Shown here: piece after piece, positions 16,120 through 24,503 of the stretch
Numbering within the stretch: the first letter of the stretch is position 1
How the letters are laid out: each line of letters opens with the position of its first letter
DNA from: Bythopirellula sp041737835
GTDB taxonomy: Bacteria > Planctomycetota > Planctomycetia > Pirellulales > Lacipirellulaceae
Length of the DNA stretch: 64,000 bases
NCBI GenBank assembly: GCA_041737835.1
Contig: JBGSQY010000051.1
Strand: one strand, 5' to 3'
Position numbers and translations under genes: made by a program
The notes under the pieces: model-generated
What the model was told of the DNA's origin: nothing
Databases searched by the model: none
Seen by the model: only the letters and a program-made list of their open reading frames with translations

Positions 16120-17226
16120 ATGCCTGTTGAAACCAGCTTCGCATCGCAGGTGTTCATCATCGGCACCTATCTGTCGAGCCTCGCGGCCTTGTTCTTCCTG
16201 TTTCAGCGTCACATTTTTGGCATGCGGCTGCTGGCCTACGAACCCCGCTACCGCGTTCCCTGGGGATTAAGTGTTGCGCTGTTGGCATTGCTTTTTCCAC
16301 TACTGGGGATTGTCAGCGCGTTCTTGCAGGTCGATTCTCCGAAAAGTCCCCAGACCGTTGTCGAGCAACACACGCCGGAGATCGTCGAAGAAGTTGAAGC
16401 GGCAGCTACGGACGACGCGAATTCTGACGACGCAAACGACGACGACCATTCAAACTTTGTGATCAACGCCTTGGTGTCAACCACACTGATGCTGTTCTTT
16501 GTGGTGGCTATCGCGCTCCTCTTACGCTCCACAGTCAACGCGAATAGTAGCGATCTCGGCGTGCCGCAAAATAAAGAAGAATGGGTGCATGGTGCGAAAG
16601 CCGGCGTCGTGGCGGCCCTGGCTTCGATTCTGCCCGTCTTTCTGATTCAACTGTTTTTGATTCTTGCTTTGCAACCCGAGAGCGAGCATCCCCTCATCGA
16701 GGAGCTAAAGCAAACGCATACACCGGCGATGATGTTGATGGGCATGGTGATGGTCGTCGTCGCGGCTCCCATTTGCGAGGAATTCACGTTTCGTTTGTTG
16801 TTTCAGGGTTGGCTCGAAAAGTTTGAAGACGAACTGATGGGCTTCACTGCCACCGAACGGCCACAACCGGTTGAAGTTGAAGGCGACAACGCACTTTCGG
16901 AAGAGGACGAGGTAACTTCTGATCCGCTTGATGATGACGACGAAGAGCCCGACGTCATTCCGCTGCCTTTCACTCCGCAACCGATGCAACTCCCTCGCGA
17001 AGGCTTGCTCCCCGGCGTGCCGCACGGTTGGTTGCCAATTCTCTCCAGCGGCACGATCTTCGGCATCGCCCACCTCGGCCACGGCGTGTCCCCCGTCCCG
17101 CTGGTTTTATTCGGAATCGTGCTGGGCTACTTGTATCAGCGCACCCATCGCCTGGTCGCGCCAATTGTCGCCCACGCCGTGTTCAATTCCTACTCAATGA
17201 TTCTGCTGTGGCTGAGTTTGCCTTAA
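16120..17226 (+). CDS. CPBP (CAAX-like) intramembrane metalloprotease with acidic insert
   Basis: A 368-residue membrane protein with the Abi/CPBP motifs: EEFTFR (E220, E221, R225), FGIAH (F314, H318) and HAVFN (H352, N356). These residues form the glutamate-histidine metal site of Rce1-like intramembrane proteases. Two very acidic soluble stretches are unusual. One is at about 83-112 (EIVEEVE, then repeated Asp/Asn). The other is at about 245-285, between motifs 1 and 2, including DDDDEEPD. The family acts on prenylated or small peptide substrates, or in peptide resistance; the substrate here is unknown. Confidence 0.88.
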   Translation: MPVETSFASQVFIIGTYLSSLAALFFLFQRHIFGMRLLAYEPRYRVPWGLSVALLALLFPLLGIVSAFLQVDSPKSPQTVVEQHTPEIVEEVEAAATDDANSDDANDDDHSNFVINALVSTTLMLFFVVAIALLLRSTVNANSSDLGVPQNKEEWVHGAKAGVVAALASILPVFLIQLFLILALQPESEHPLIEELKQTHTPAMMLMGMVMVVVAAPICEEFTFRLLFQGWLEKFEDELMGFTATERPQPVEVEGDNALSEEDEVTSDPLDDDDEEPDVIPLPFTPQPMQLPREGLLPGVPHGWLPILSSGTIFGIAHLGHGVSPVPLVLFGIVLGYLYQRTHRLVAPIVAHAVFNSYSMILLWLSLP

Positions 17227-17247
17227 CAGCTTACTGAGCCCAATTAA

Positions 17248-17379
17248 GTCATCCTGAGAGAGGCTCGCCGACCGAAGGATCTAGCTTCCAATCCGTAATC
17301 GCGTGGCATTACCCTTGAAGATTCAAGCCAGATCCCTCTGGTCGTAGACCACAGAACACCCATAGGCCCTCGGGATGAC
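17248..17379. repeat. MITE-like palindromic element, copy A
   Basis: The 132-bp element starts GTCATCCTGAGAGAGGCTCG and ends CCTCGGGATGAC, so its ends are inverted repeats. Inside are CGACCGAAGGATCT near the left and AGATCCCTCTGGTCG near the right, also inverted. A related element lies at 42114-42229. It carries no coding frame and sits between the CPBP protease and ispG. Confidence 0.75.
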
Positions 17380-17444
17380 AAGTTCAGCAGAGATTTCCTA
17401 TAATTTGTCTTGAGACACACCACCCATCTGCTTGGAAAATCAGC

Positions 17445-18581
17445 TTGAATATCACCCGCAATCCCACCCGCTCGGTTCGCATCGGCACGACCTCCATCGG
17501 CGGCACGCATGCCATCGCCGTGCAAAGCATGACCGCCACGCACACGCAGAACATCGACGCCACGGTCGCGCAAGTAAATGCCCTGTATGAAGCTGGAGCC
17601 GACGTCGTGCGGATCGCCGTCGATAATCAGCAAGATGCCGCCGCGCTCGCCGAAATTCGTCGCCAGACAAATGCCAACCTCTCGGTCGACCTGCAAGAAA
17701 ATTATCGCCTCGCCGAGTTGGTTGCCCCGCACGTCGACAAAGTTCGCTACAACCCGGGCCACCTTTATCATCACGAGCGCACCAAGCCGTGGCAGGAAAA
17801 AGTGAAATATCTCGCTGGGGTAGCCACCGACAACGATTGTGCCATCCGCGTCGGCGTCAATTGCGGCAGCGTCGATCCCGACAAACGCAATCAATATCCC
17901 GAAGATGATTCGATCAGCCCGATGCTCGACAGCGCGCTCGAGCATTGTCGGCATTTCGATGAGTTGGGTTTTACACGTTACTGCGTGTCGCTCAAGGATT
18001 CCGATCCCAACAAAGTAATTGAAGTCAATCGCCGCTTCGCCGAAGATCGCCCCGACGTGCCGCTGCATCTGGGCGTGACCGAAGCCGGCATGCCCCCCGA
18101 CGGTATCATTAAGACCCGTATCGCGTTCGAGCAACTCATCAGCCGCGGCATCGGCGACACAATTCGCGTATCGCTCACGGTTTCCAATCCGCGCAAGCCC
18201 GAGGAAATCGCCGCGGGGCGGCAAATCCTGGCCGACATCGCCGCCGGGCGCGTCCGCTCGTTCGTCGATTACGGCCTCGACACCCTCAACATCATCAGCT
18301 GCCCCAGCTGCTCGCGGGTCGAAAACGAAGCCTTCATCGAGCTCGCCGAGCAAGTGAAGGAAATGACCCGCTACGCCGCGGAAAAGGCGATCACGATTGC
18401 CGTGATGGGTTGCCGCGTAAACGGCCCCGGCGAAACCGACGACGCCGACCTCGGCCTGTGGTGCGGCCCGAATTACGTCAACCTCAAACGCCGCAGCGAA
18501 TCGCTGGGGCAATACCCTTACAACGAGATTTTGCCGAAGTTGAAGCAGGAACTGGATGCGCTGATCGCGGTGGGGAAATAA
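17445..18581 (+). CDS. ispG: (E)-4-hydroxy-3-methylbut-2-enyl-diphosphate synthase
   Basis: A 378-residue GcpE/IspG protein of the MEP isoprenoid pathway. It converts 2-C-methyl-erythritol cyclodiphosphate to HMBPP using a 4Fe-4S cluster and reducing equivalents. The N-terminal TIM barrel opens RSVRIGTTSIGGTHAIAVQS, then AGADVVRIA and YNPGH. The cluster cysteines lie in ISCPSCSR and in MGCRVNGPGE. Length is usual for the compact bacterial form. The frame opens with a TTG at 17445, and no in-frame ATG lies near the conserved start. No other MEP gene is adjacent. Confidence 0.96.
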   Translation: MNITRNPTRSVRIGTTSIGGTHAIAVQSMTATHTQNIDATVAQVNALYEAGADVVRIAVDNQQDAAALAEIRRQTNANLSVDLQENYRLAELVAPHVDKVRYNPGHLYHHERTKPWQEKVKYLAGVATDNDCAIRVGVNCGSVDPDKRNQYPEDDSISPMLDSALEHCRHFDELGFTRYCVSLKDSDPNKVIEVNRRFAEDRPDVPLHLGVTEAGMPPDGIIKTRIAFEQLISRGIGDTIRVSLTVSNPRKPEEIAAGRQILADIAAGRVRSFVDYGLDTLNIISCPSCSRVENEAFIELAEQVKEMTRYAAEKAITIAVMGCRVNGPGETDDADLGLWCGPNYVNLKRRSESLGQYPYNEILPKLKQELDALIAVGK

Positions 18582-18659
18582 TCACGAAGCATAGTTTTCT
18601 GCTCCTGTAAAAATGTGATTTTTATTTTTAAGAATTTGCTTTGGTGGTTCCAGAAAGTC

Positions 18660-18687
18660 TTGACAACCAATTGGCACTAGCTATTTT
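18660..18687 (+). promoter_or_regulatory. Sigma-70-like promoter of the Cys-rich small protein
   Basis: TTGACA (18660-18665), a 16-base spacer and TATTTT (18682-18687) lie about 50 bases before the ATG at 18737, in an AT-rich stretch. The -35 box is a perfect consensus match. This is a sequence match only. Confidence 0.5.
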
Positions 18688-18736
18688 ACACAATCTGTAC
18701 ATTGTAACTTTAATATTCACTACGGATTAGGTAATT

Positions 18737-19102
18737 ATGATGTTAACTCGCTATCTTGCGATTAGCTTCGTACTCCTCGGCATGTTGTCTTCAGTCGCTG
18801 ACGCTAGGCCATTTAGCAGAAGAGCTTGGCGTAGACAAACGACAACGAAATGTTTGCCCGATACAAGGGCGTGCAGAGAAGTAAAAGAGTGTTTGGATAC
18901 CTGCTGTAATCCGTGCGCTGATATCGCCTCTTGCTGCCCGTGCGAGGACGGTTGCGGTTGCTGCGATAGTTCATACGGATGTTATGGCGAAGATATTTTA
19001 ACAGTCGAAAGTGAAATAGAGCAATTACAGCGACAAATGGGATATTTAACAAAGCGCGTTGAAGAATTAGAAAAAAAACAATCCCTTGATACAAATCAGT
19101 AG
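18737..19102 (+). CDS. Secreted Cys-rich protein with C-terminal coiled coil
   Basis: A 121-residue protein of no family known to me. Residues 1-23 form a signal peptide (hydrophobic ISFVLLGMLSSV, then ADA). Residues 38-84 hold 13 cysteines, with clusters DTCCNPC, SCCPC and GCGCC. Residues 86-116 have a heptad pattern (ILTVESEIEQLQ..YLTKRVEELEKK) that predicts a coiled coil. It may be a periplasmic or surface oligomer that is disulphide-bonded or binds metal. A consensus-like promoter precedes it. The DNA is more AT-rich than its neighbours, and it is convergent with the lipoprotein gene, 8 bases away. Confidence 0.7.
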   Translation: MMLTRYLAISFVLLGMLSSVADARPFSRRAWRRQTTTKCLPDTRACREVKECLDTCCNPCADIASCCPCEDGCGCCDSSYGCYGEDILTVESEIEQLQRQMGYLTKRVEELEKKQSLDTNQ

Positions 19103-19110
19103 AAGCTTTT

Positions 19111-20463
19111 TTATTTTCCCCTTTCTTCTAATGCCTCTTCCCAAAAAACGGATGGATTGAAATTCTCATCAATTCTTCTAAGGCTGATAATTTTGGATTC
19201 CTCTAAGATTAAACCTAAGTTATTTATTCCGAGTACACCTTCGACAATTAAAGCAGTGCTATTTGGGTTGACTTCCGGATCAAATTTTTCTGTTTTAAAT
19301 CTAGCAATTAAGCCACCTTCTTTTGGCGATGGAATTCCGGGCATATCCTTAATAAGATCAAGCCCGTAACTCGATGAGTCTTTTGTGAAATTCATATCCA
19401 CAATCTTAGCCAACCAGACTACAGATTTTCCTTGATAGTTCTTCTTGAACTCATTGAATCGTATAGGGTCATTGCGTCGCGTTGTAAAATCAGCCCAAAC
19501 ATCTTCGAGAGTTTTATCTAGTGGAATTGATGTTGACAAAAGATTGTTAGTGATTAATTCATCAACTGACAAGAATACTTGCTCTTCATCATTCTCCGGC
19601 TTGCAAATTGTAAAATGATTTGCATCAATTGGGAGTGTTGTGCAATTAGTTAATCCTGTTTCACTAGAGCCAATCGGCACAATCAGCCCAATACTCACAC
19701 CACGAATTCTAACTGGTTCGTTTTCAAAAAAAGCCTTGTGTTCGATTTCGCTCATAGATGCAAAATTCTTGTACTGATTCGCTAGATCACGGAGTTCAGG
19801 ATTATCGCGTATCAACTGCTCTGTTTGCACTGATTCTCCATACACTTCCGCAATAGCTGAAAGCTTTTCAGGCAAATCAGACCCATTATGAGGGGTACCC
19901 AAAAAAACGACGGCTTTTGCATTTTCTGCTATTTGTTTCCAGTTATTGCCCGCCTTCGCTGAAGCAGTCCATGCTTCAACCAACATTTTCTTGGTTATTA
20001 TTCCCCCTAGACTGTGTGTCACAAATACCGTTGGCTTCTCACCTAACTTCTTCAATCTCATTTGCTCAAGGAGGTTTCGCGCTCGATCTTGTATTGGCAT
20101 CGCATTGCCATACCAAGAAGTAGGCGATGCATTGTACTGGACTGACCAAACGCCTATATCTTGGTGTTTTTTTGCCAACTCCTCGGGCCAAACGAAATTA
20201 TTACTTGCCGTCCAAGTAGTTAGATAACCGCCCCCTAGGCCATGGATGAAGACGACGTCACCACGCCTGTCATCTTCTTTGGACCCTCCAATAAAATTTA
20301 TGAGCTTCGCATCAGAATCGTCCTTAGGGCCAGCTTGGGTAATAGCTGTATTTGAAGCTGGCTTGCTATCCGAAGAGCAGCCAGAGGTGAGAGCAATCGA
20401 TAATATCGCATAGACCAATAGCAAACTTTCCACACCTAGGGATCCATTGCACTTGGAATTCAT
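19111..20463 (-). CDS. Lipoprotein alpha/beta hydrolase (SERAC1/DUF676-like)
   Basis: A 450-residue protein with an N-terminal lipoprotein signal ending LTSGC (Cys29). The hydrolase domain follows: VVFIHGLGGGYLTTW as the oxyanion region, the nucleophile elbow THSLGGI, VVFLGTPHNGSD after it, and IDANHFTICKP carrying a plausible catalytic histidine. The VWSVQYNASP wording resembles SERAC1/PGAP1-like serine esterases that act on lipids or lipid anchors. The last 130 residues (DVWADFTTRRNDP onward) form a separate domain I cannot identify. It should be tethered in the periplasm. An AAGGTG ribosome site lies just before the ATG. The DNA is AT-rich, a possible sign of transfer. Confidence 0.72.
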   Translation of the reverse strand: MNSKCNGSLGVESLLLVYAILSIALTSGCSSDSKPASNTAITQAGPKDDSDAKLINFIGGSKEDDRRGDVVFIHGLGGGYLTTWTASNNFVWPEELAKKHQDIGVWSVQYNASPTSWYGNAMPIQDRARNLLEQMRLKKLGEKPTVFVTHSLGGIITKKMLVEAWTASAKAGNNWKQIAENAKAVVFLGTPHNGSDLPEKLSAIAEVYGESVQTEQLIRDNPELRDLANQYKNFASMSEIEHKAFFENEPVRIRGVSIGLIVPIGSSETGLTNCTTLPIDANHFTICKPENDEEQVFLSVDELITNNLLSTSIPLDKTLEDVWADFTTRRNDPIRFNEFKKNYQGKSVVWLAKIVDMNFTKDSSSYGLDLIKDMPGIPSPKEGGLIARFKTEKFDPEVNPNSTALIVEGVLGINNLGLILEESKIISLRRIDENFNPSVFWEEALEERGK

Positions 20464-20684
20464 CTTGTCACCTTTAAGTAAAACGCAACTTCATGAGCCA
20501 ATATCGAAGGGATTGTAATCATTTACATCTTCGATGCAATCACCCTAAATAGCTATCTAAATGAGTTAGTTACAACAATCACTTTTGTTGCCAGAAGCCT
20601 CTACTAAACAGCTGATGCTCCTCTAGGCAAGTGAAATTTGACGATATAATGCAGCTTTTCACTTCAAAACACAGGAAAGTCAAC

Positions 20685-21074
20685 ATGTTACGGCAATTCT
20701 TCACATGTCTTTTCATTCTCACTTGCCCCCTTTCCCCCGCCCTTGCCGCCGAGAAGTCTGCTGAGAAAACCATCACCGTTCCTCAAGAAGGCGTGACCAA
20801 GTTCACCGTCACCGGCAAGGCGCCCTTGTTTCGTCTGACGGCGTCGACAATCTCCGGCGGTTCGATTGAAGCCCCCAAGATCACTGGCAAAGCGAAACTT
20901 GTTGATTCCTATTCTGTGATCCACGTCGGCGAAGGGGGGCCATTGATCGGCGCGCATCAGAAGGAGTTTGTCTTTCAAGCCACGGGCACGGGGACGGTCA
21001 CGATTGAGTTCAAGAAGACCTATCCGACGCAGCCTGAGCCGGAAACCGAGACTTATACGGTGACAGTGAAGTAG
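20685..21074 (+). CDS. Small secreted beta-rich protein
   Basis: A 129-residue protein from the ATG at 20685. Residues 1-22 form a signal peptide (FFTCLFILTCPLSPALA). The mature part is beta-rich with alternating residues: KTITVPQEGVTKFTV, a FVFQATGTGTVTIEFKK strand pair and a terminal YTVTVK. The last segment recalls the chagasin-type (I42) protease-inhibitor fold, but the NPTTGY and RPW inhibitor loops are not present, so I do not assign that function. It marks the return to normal base composition after the AT-rich island. Confidence 0.65.
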   Translation: MLRQFFTCLFILTCPLSPALAAEKSAEKTITVPQEGVTKFTVTGKAPLFRLTASTISGGSIEAPKITGKAKLVDSYSVIHVGEGGPLIGAHQKEFVFQATGTGTVTIEFKKTYPTQPEPETETYTVTVK

Positions 21075-21240
21075 TTGCGAGTAGCGAGAGAGAATTTCAC
21101 AAAAACTGAGGCTACTAAAGAAGTTCTTATCTCCGTGATCTCTGTGTCTCCGTGGTGAAGTAATTCCCGAATCCAAGTCGCTGGGCCAAGCTGCGTGGAT
21201 TTTGCTACAATACGCTCTCACACACATAGGAGAGTAAAGC

Positions 21241-21825
21241 ATGTCGCAAAAAGTTCCTCGCATCTTGGCCTTTGCTGGTAGCGCCCGCAAAGATTCTTAC
21301 AACAAGAAACTCGTGAAGATCGCGGCCGATGCGGCCCGGGCGGCGGGTGCCGAAGTGACGCTGATCGATCTGGCCGATTATCCGCTGCCGATTATGGACG
21401 AGGACTTGGAAAAAGAAGGCTACCCGGAGAATGCCCTCAAGCTGCGCAAACTTTTTCTCGCCAACGATGGGCTCATGATCTCTTGCCCGGAATACAACAG
21501 TTCGATCACCCCCATGTTAAAGAATGTGATCGACTGGGTGTCGCGTCCCCAACCGGGCGAGCCCCGCTTGGCGGCTTACATCGATAAGGTGGCCGTCTTG
21601 ATGGCCGCGTCACCCGGCACGCTCGGCGGCTTGCGTGGCTTGGTTCACGTGCGTGCGATCCTGGGGAACATCGGCGTGCTCGTGTTACCCGATCAACGTG
21701 CCGTCCCCAACGCTCATCAGGAATTCACTGACGATGGCCAACTACGTGACGAGCCGTTGCTTAAGGGCGTTCAAGGCCTAGGGGAATCGCTGGTGAAAAT
21801 GCTTAAGCGTTTTGGCGAAGCTTAA
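21241..21825 (+). CDS. NAD(P)H-dependent FMN reductase
   Basis: A 194-residue flavodoxin-like protein of the SsuE/ChrR/WrbA-related NADPH-FMN reductase family. The FMN-phosphate loop is GSARKDSYNKKL, and the second FMN-binding segment is PEYNSSITPMLKNVIDW, both canonical. It reduces FMN, quinones or other small acceptors in the cytoplasm. An AGGAG ribosome site lies about six bases before the ATG. There is no operon partner. Its closeness to the salvage genes is probably incidental. Confidence 0.92.
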   Translation: MSQKVPRILAFAGSARKDSYNKKLVKIAADAARAAGAEVTLIDLADYPLPIMDEDLEKEGYPENALKLRKLFLANDGLMISCPEYNSSITPMLKNVIDWVSRPQPGEPRLAAYIDKVAVLMAASPGTLGGLRGLVHVRAILGNIGVLVLPDQRAVPNAHQEFTDDGQLRDEPLLKGVQGLGESLVKMLKRFGEA

Positions 21826-21942
21826 GGCTGTGGTGGATTCTGCGTAGGCCCCGCATCCAAGCGGATTGACGCTAGGCGTTAGCTAGCTTTTTCTGGTATT
21901 CTAGTAGCAGCTAGAATTTTATTGGATGACCGTGCTGAGCCT

Positions 21943-22009
21943 GGGTGCCACTGCTGGCTTGCCCAGCAGTGTCTTCGCAGCACGGGTGGGCAAGCCACCC
22001 GTGGCACCC
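21943..22009. repeat. Cloverleaf-like palindromic repeat
   Basis: An 8-bp outer inverted repeat (GGGTGCCA at 21943-21950 with TGGCACCC at 22002-22009) encloses two hairpins. One is CACTGCTGG/CCAGCAGTG (21949-21957 with 21963-21971); the other is CACGGGTGG/CCACCCGTG (21981-21989 with 21995-22003). The outer arms overlap the hairpin arms by one or two bases. It lies 40 bases before the guanine-deaminase-like gene. Confidence 0.75.
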
Positions 22010-22049
22010 GGTATGGTTTGTTCACCACATTCAGTCTGAGGTGTAGCGA

Positions 22050-22523
22050 ATGATCGATCCCGCCGAACTCATGCAAATGGCCATCGAAACCTGCCGTGAA
22101 GGGATTGCCCACGGCCAAAGCCCGTTTGGTTGTGCCATTGCCATCGGTGACCAAGTGATCTCCCGCGCCCACAACACGGTGGTGCTGACGACCGACATCA
22201 CGGCCCACGCCGAAGTGAACGCGATCCGCGTCGGTTGCAAGACGATTGAGAACATCTTCCTTACCGACGCGGTTGTCGCCACAACCTGCGAGCCCTGCCC
22301 CATGTGCATGGCGGCGTTGCATTGGGCCCGCGTGGGGACCGTTTACTACGGTGCATCGATTGCCGATGCCGACACGGCAGGGTTCAACGAACTGCAACTC
22401 CCCGCCGCGGAATTGTTGCGGATCGGCAAGAGCGACGTGAAATTGATTAGTGGGTTGCTGACCGAAGAGTGTTGTGAATTGTTTGACTTGTGGAAGGCCA
22501 ATCCCAGCAAGGTCGCGTACTGA
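22050..22523 (+). CDS. Nucleoside/nucleobase deaminase, guanine-deaminase-like
   Basis: A 157-residue zinc deaminase of the CDA fold. The zinc site is H53-A-E55 in THAEVNAI, with C83 and C86 in EPCPMCMAALHWAR. The WARVGTVYYGASIADADTAGFNE segment resembles GuaD-type guanine deaminases more than TadA. It would hydrolyse guanine to xanthine and ammonia; a related aminopurine or cytosine substrate is possible. It stands 28 bases before AMP nucleosidase and at the head of the salvage island, which supports a nucleobase role. Confidence 0.8.
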   Translation: MIDPAELMQMAIETCREGIAHGQSPFGCAIAIGDQVISRAHNTVVLTTDITAHAEVNAIRVGCKTIENIFLTDAVVATTCEPCPMCMAALHWARVGTVYYGASIADADTAGFNELQLPAAELLRIGKSDVKLISGLLTEECCELFDLWKANPSKVAY

Positions 22524-22551
22524 AATTTAATGAGAAAGGATTGCGGCGACG

Positions 22552-23325
22552 ATGGTTACCAAATTGGATCTGACGAGAGACTGGCTCCCCCGCTACACGG
22601 GCATGCCGCTCGAAAAATTTGGGCCTTACGTGCTGCTCACGAACTTCCGCAATTACGTCAGCAAATTTGCCAAGAAATTTGATTGCGAAGTCCACGGCGA
22701 GGATCGCCCCATGCAGGCGGCGACGAACAGCGAAGGGCTGACGATCATCAATTTCGGCATCGGCTCGCCGAACGCCGCGACGATCATGGACTTGCTCACG
22801 GCCTATCATCCGCAGGCCGTATTGTTCCTAGGTAAATGCGGCGGGCTCAAGAATTCCACCGAAATCGGCAATTTCATTTTGCCGATTGGCGCGATCCGCG
22901 GCGAAGGAACCTCGGACGACTATTTGCCAACGAAAGTCCCCGCGCTCCCGTCGTTTAAGCTGCATAAGTTTGTGTCCGATAAACTCGTTTCGCGCAATCT
23001 CGATTATCGCACAGGTGTGATTTACACCACCAACCGCCGCGTGTGGGAGCATGACGACGAGTTCAAGGAACGGCTCAAGGATTACACGCCGATCGCGATT
23101 GATATGGAAGTCGCCACGCTATTTATCGTCGGGCACAAAAATGAAATCGCCCGCGGGGCGTTGCTGTTGGTGTCGGATCTCCCCATGACTGAGCATGGCA
23201 TCAAAACCCAAGCCAGCGATAAGCACGTCGACACGAATTGGTCGGACGTGCATCTGGATATCGGCATTGAATCGCTCACCGAGATCGGTGAAAAGGGCGA
23301 AGAAATCAAGCACTTCCGCTATTAG
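22552..23325 (+). CDS. amn: AMP nucleosidase
   Basis: A 257-residue protein of the phosphorylase/nucleosidase superfamily, in the short form that lacks the N-terminal domain of E. coli Amn. Recognisable segments are FGIGSPNAATIMDLL, VLFLGKCGGLKNS, LPIGAIRGEGTSDDY, and the late AIDMEVATLF, where the Glu contacts the ribose. LLLVSDLPMTEHG carries a base-site Asp. It hydrolyses AMP to adenine and ribose-5-phosphate, adjusting adenylate pools. It is closely spaced with the deaminase gene. Confidence 0.87.
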   Translation: MVTKLDLTRDWLPRYTGMPLEKFGPYVLLTNFRNYVSKFAKKFDCEVHGEDRPMQAATNSEGLTIINFGIGSPNAATIMDLLTAYHPQAVLFLGKCGGLKNSTEIGNFILPIGAIRGEGTSDDYLPTKVPALPSFKLHKFVSDKLVSRNLDYRTGVIYTTNRRVWEHDDEFKERLKDYTPIAIDMEVATLFIVGHKNEIARGALLLVSDLPMTEHGIKTQASDKHVDTNWSDVHLDIGIESLTEIGEKGEEIKHFRY

Positions 23326-23440
23326 TTTGCCTTTCGTTCTTCCACATCGCTCGTGGAATCCCCCGGGCAATTCGGTTACGATTGAGCCTGCTCTTTGCCT
23401 CGCTAACTCTGCGCGGCTTCATCATGCTGGAAGGTTTGCT

Positions 23441-24454
23441 ATGCGTTTTTGCCTTGTTGTGTTTGCAATTCTGTTATCGAGTTATTTTCCAGCGCAAGCA
23501 GAAACGCCTCTCCGCATCATGACGTTCAACGCCGAGATCCTCACGGCCCCCGGCGAGCGCGGCGGCGACATCGAAAAATATCGCTGGGACGTTGCCCGCG
23601 AAGAGCAGTTCGAGCAAATCGCCGCGGTGATCGAAGGCCTCAACCCCGACGTGCTGAACCTCGTGGAAGTTGTTTCCAAACAAGGGGTCGATAAGCTCGT
23701 CGAGATCTTGCATGAGAAAGGACTCACCGATTATCGCGGTTATCACATTGATGGATTCGACGATTATTCCAAGTTAGACGTTGCGCTGATCAGCCGCATT
23801 GAACCCGAAACGATCGACGGCCAGCAGATTCGTTTGTTCCATTCTCCGGAAAGTGATCCTACGTGGCGGCAAAGTTTTCAAGCCCCTGGTCGCGATGGCA
23901 AGCCATTCAATGCGAATGCTTCGTTGCAACGGCATGCCGTTTATATGATGGACATCGGTGGCCACAAGCTGGGCTTTCTCGGTTTGCATCTTAAATCGAA
24001 TCCCAGCGATGATTACTCCAACGCCCAGCGGACGGCGCAAACCGATATCGCGCGCCGCATTTTGCGTTCACAAATCACCGGCAAAGGTTATCAGCCGATC
24101 GTTCTGGGGGACATCAACGATTTTGATCCCGACGTGCCCGATCAGGATGACAATCAGGACACGGTCACCGATGTGATCAAGAATCTCAAGGATTTTGATC
24201 CCGAAAGGCCGGGGCCAGAACTCGAGAATGTCGCCAAGCTGATGCCCCGCAAGCAAGACCGATTCACCTGCTTTTGGGATCGTAACGAAAACGGCGTGAA
24301 AGATCCTTATGACGTTTTCTCGATGCTCGATCACATTTTTTTCCCCGCGGAAATGATGCCTTACGTTAAACGGGCGTTCATTTTCCACGGCGTGCCGCTC
24401 ACCGCTTCGGATCACTATCCCGTGGTGGTCGACTTGGTGCTGCCCGACCGATAA
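23441..24454 (+). CDS. Secreted endonuclease/exonuclease/phosphatase-family protein
   Basis: A 337-residue protein starting at the ATG at 23441, where a clear signal peptide begins (LVVFAILLSSYFPAQA). EEP-fold motifs follow: IMTFNAEI, LNLVEVV (metal Glu), GFLGLHLKSNP, VLGDINDFDPD (Asp/Asn pair) and the final SDHYPVVVDL. These hydrolases cleave phosphodiesters in nucleic acids or lipids. Export plus position inside a nucleoside-salvage island suggests a role in releasing nucleotides from external DNA or RNA; that is inference. The 82 codons upstream in frame overlap the amn gene and are rejected. Confidence 0.85.
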   Translation: MRFCLVVFAILLSSYFPAQAETPLRIMTFNAEILTAPGERGGDIEKYRWDVAREEQFEQIAAVIEGLNPDVLNLVEVVSKQGVDKLVEILHEKGLTDYRGYHIDGFDDYSKLDVALISRIEPETIDGQQIRLFHSPESDPTWRQSFQAPGRDGKPFNANASLQRHAVYMMDIGGHKLGFLGLHLKSNPSDDYSNAQRTAQTDIARRILRSQITGKGYQPIVLGDINDFDPDVPDQDDNQDTVTDVIKNLKDFDPERPGPELENVAKLMPRKQDRFTCFWDRNENGVKDPYDVFSMLDHIFFPAEMMPYVKRAFIFHGVPLTASDHYPVVVDLVLPDR

Positions 24455-24503
24455 GATGGAGCGGTCAATTTTGTGAATCAGAGAATCTGTGAGTAGGTAG
24501 TTT

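Noticed and set aside
20685..21074. Chagasin-type cysteine-protease inhibitor
   Set aside because: Overall strand pattern is suggestive, but the inhibitor loops (NPTTGY, RPW) are missing.
23195..23440. 82-codon extension of the secreted EEP protein
   Set aside because: It overlaps the amn coding region in another frame and would bury a clear signal peptide.
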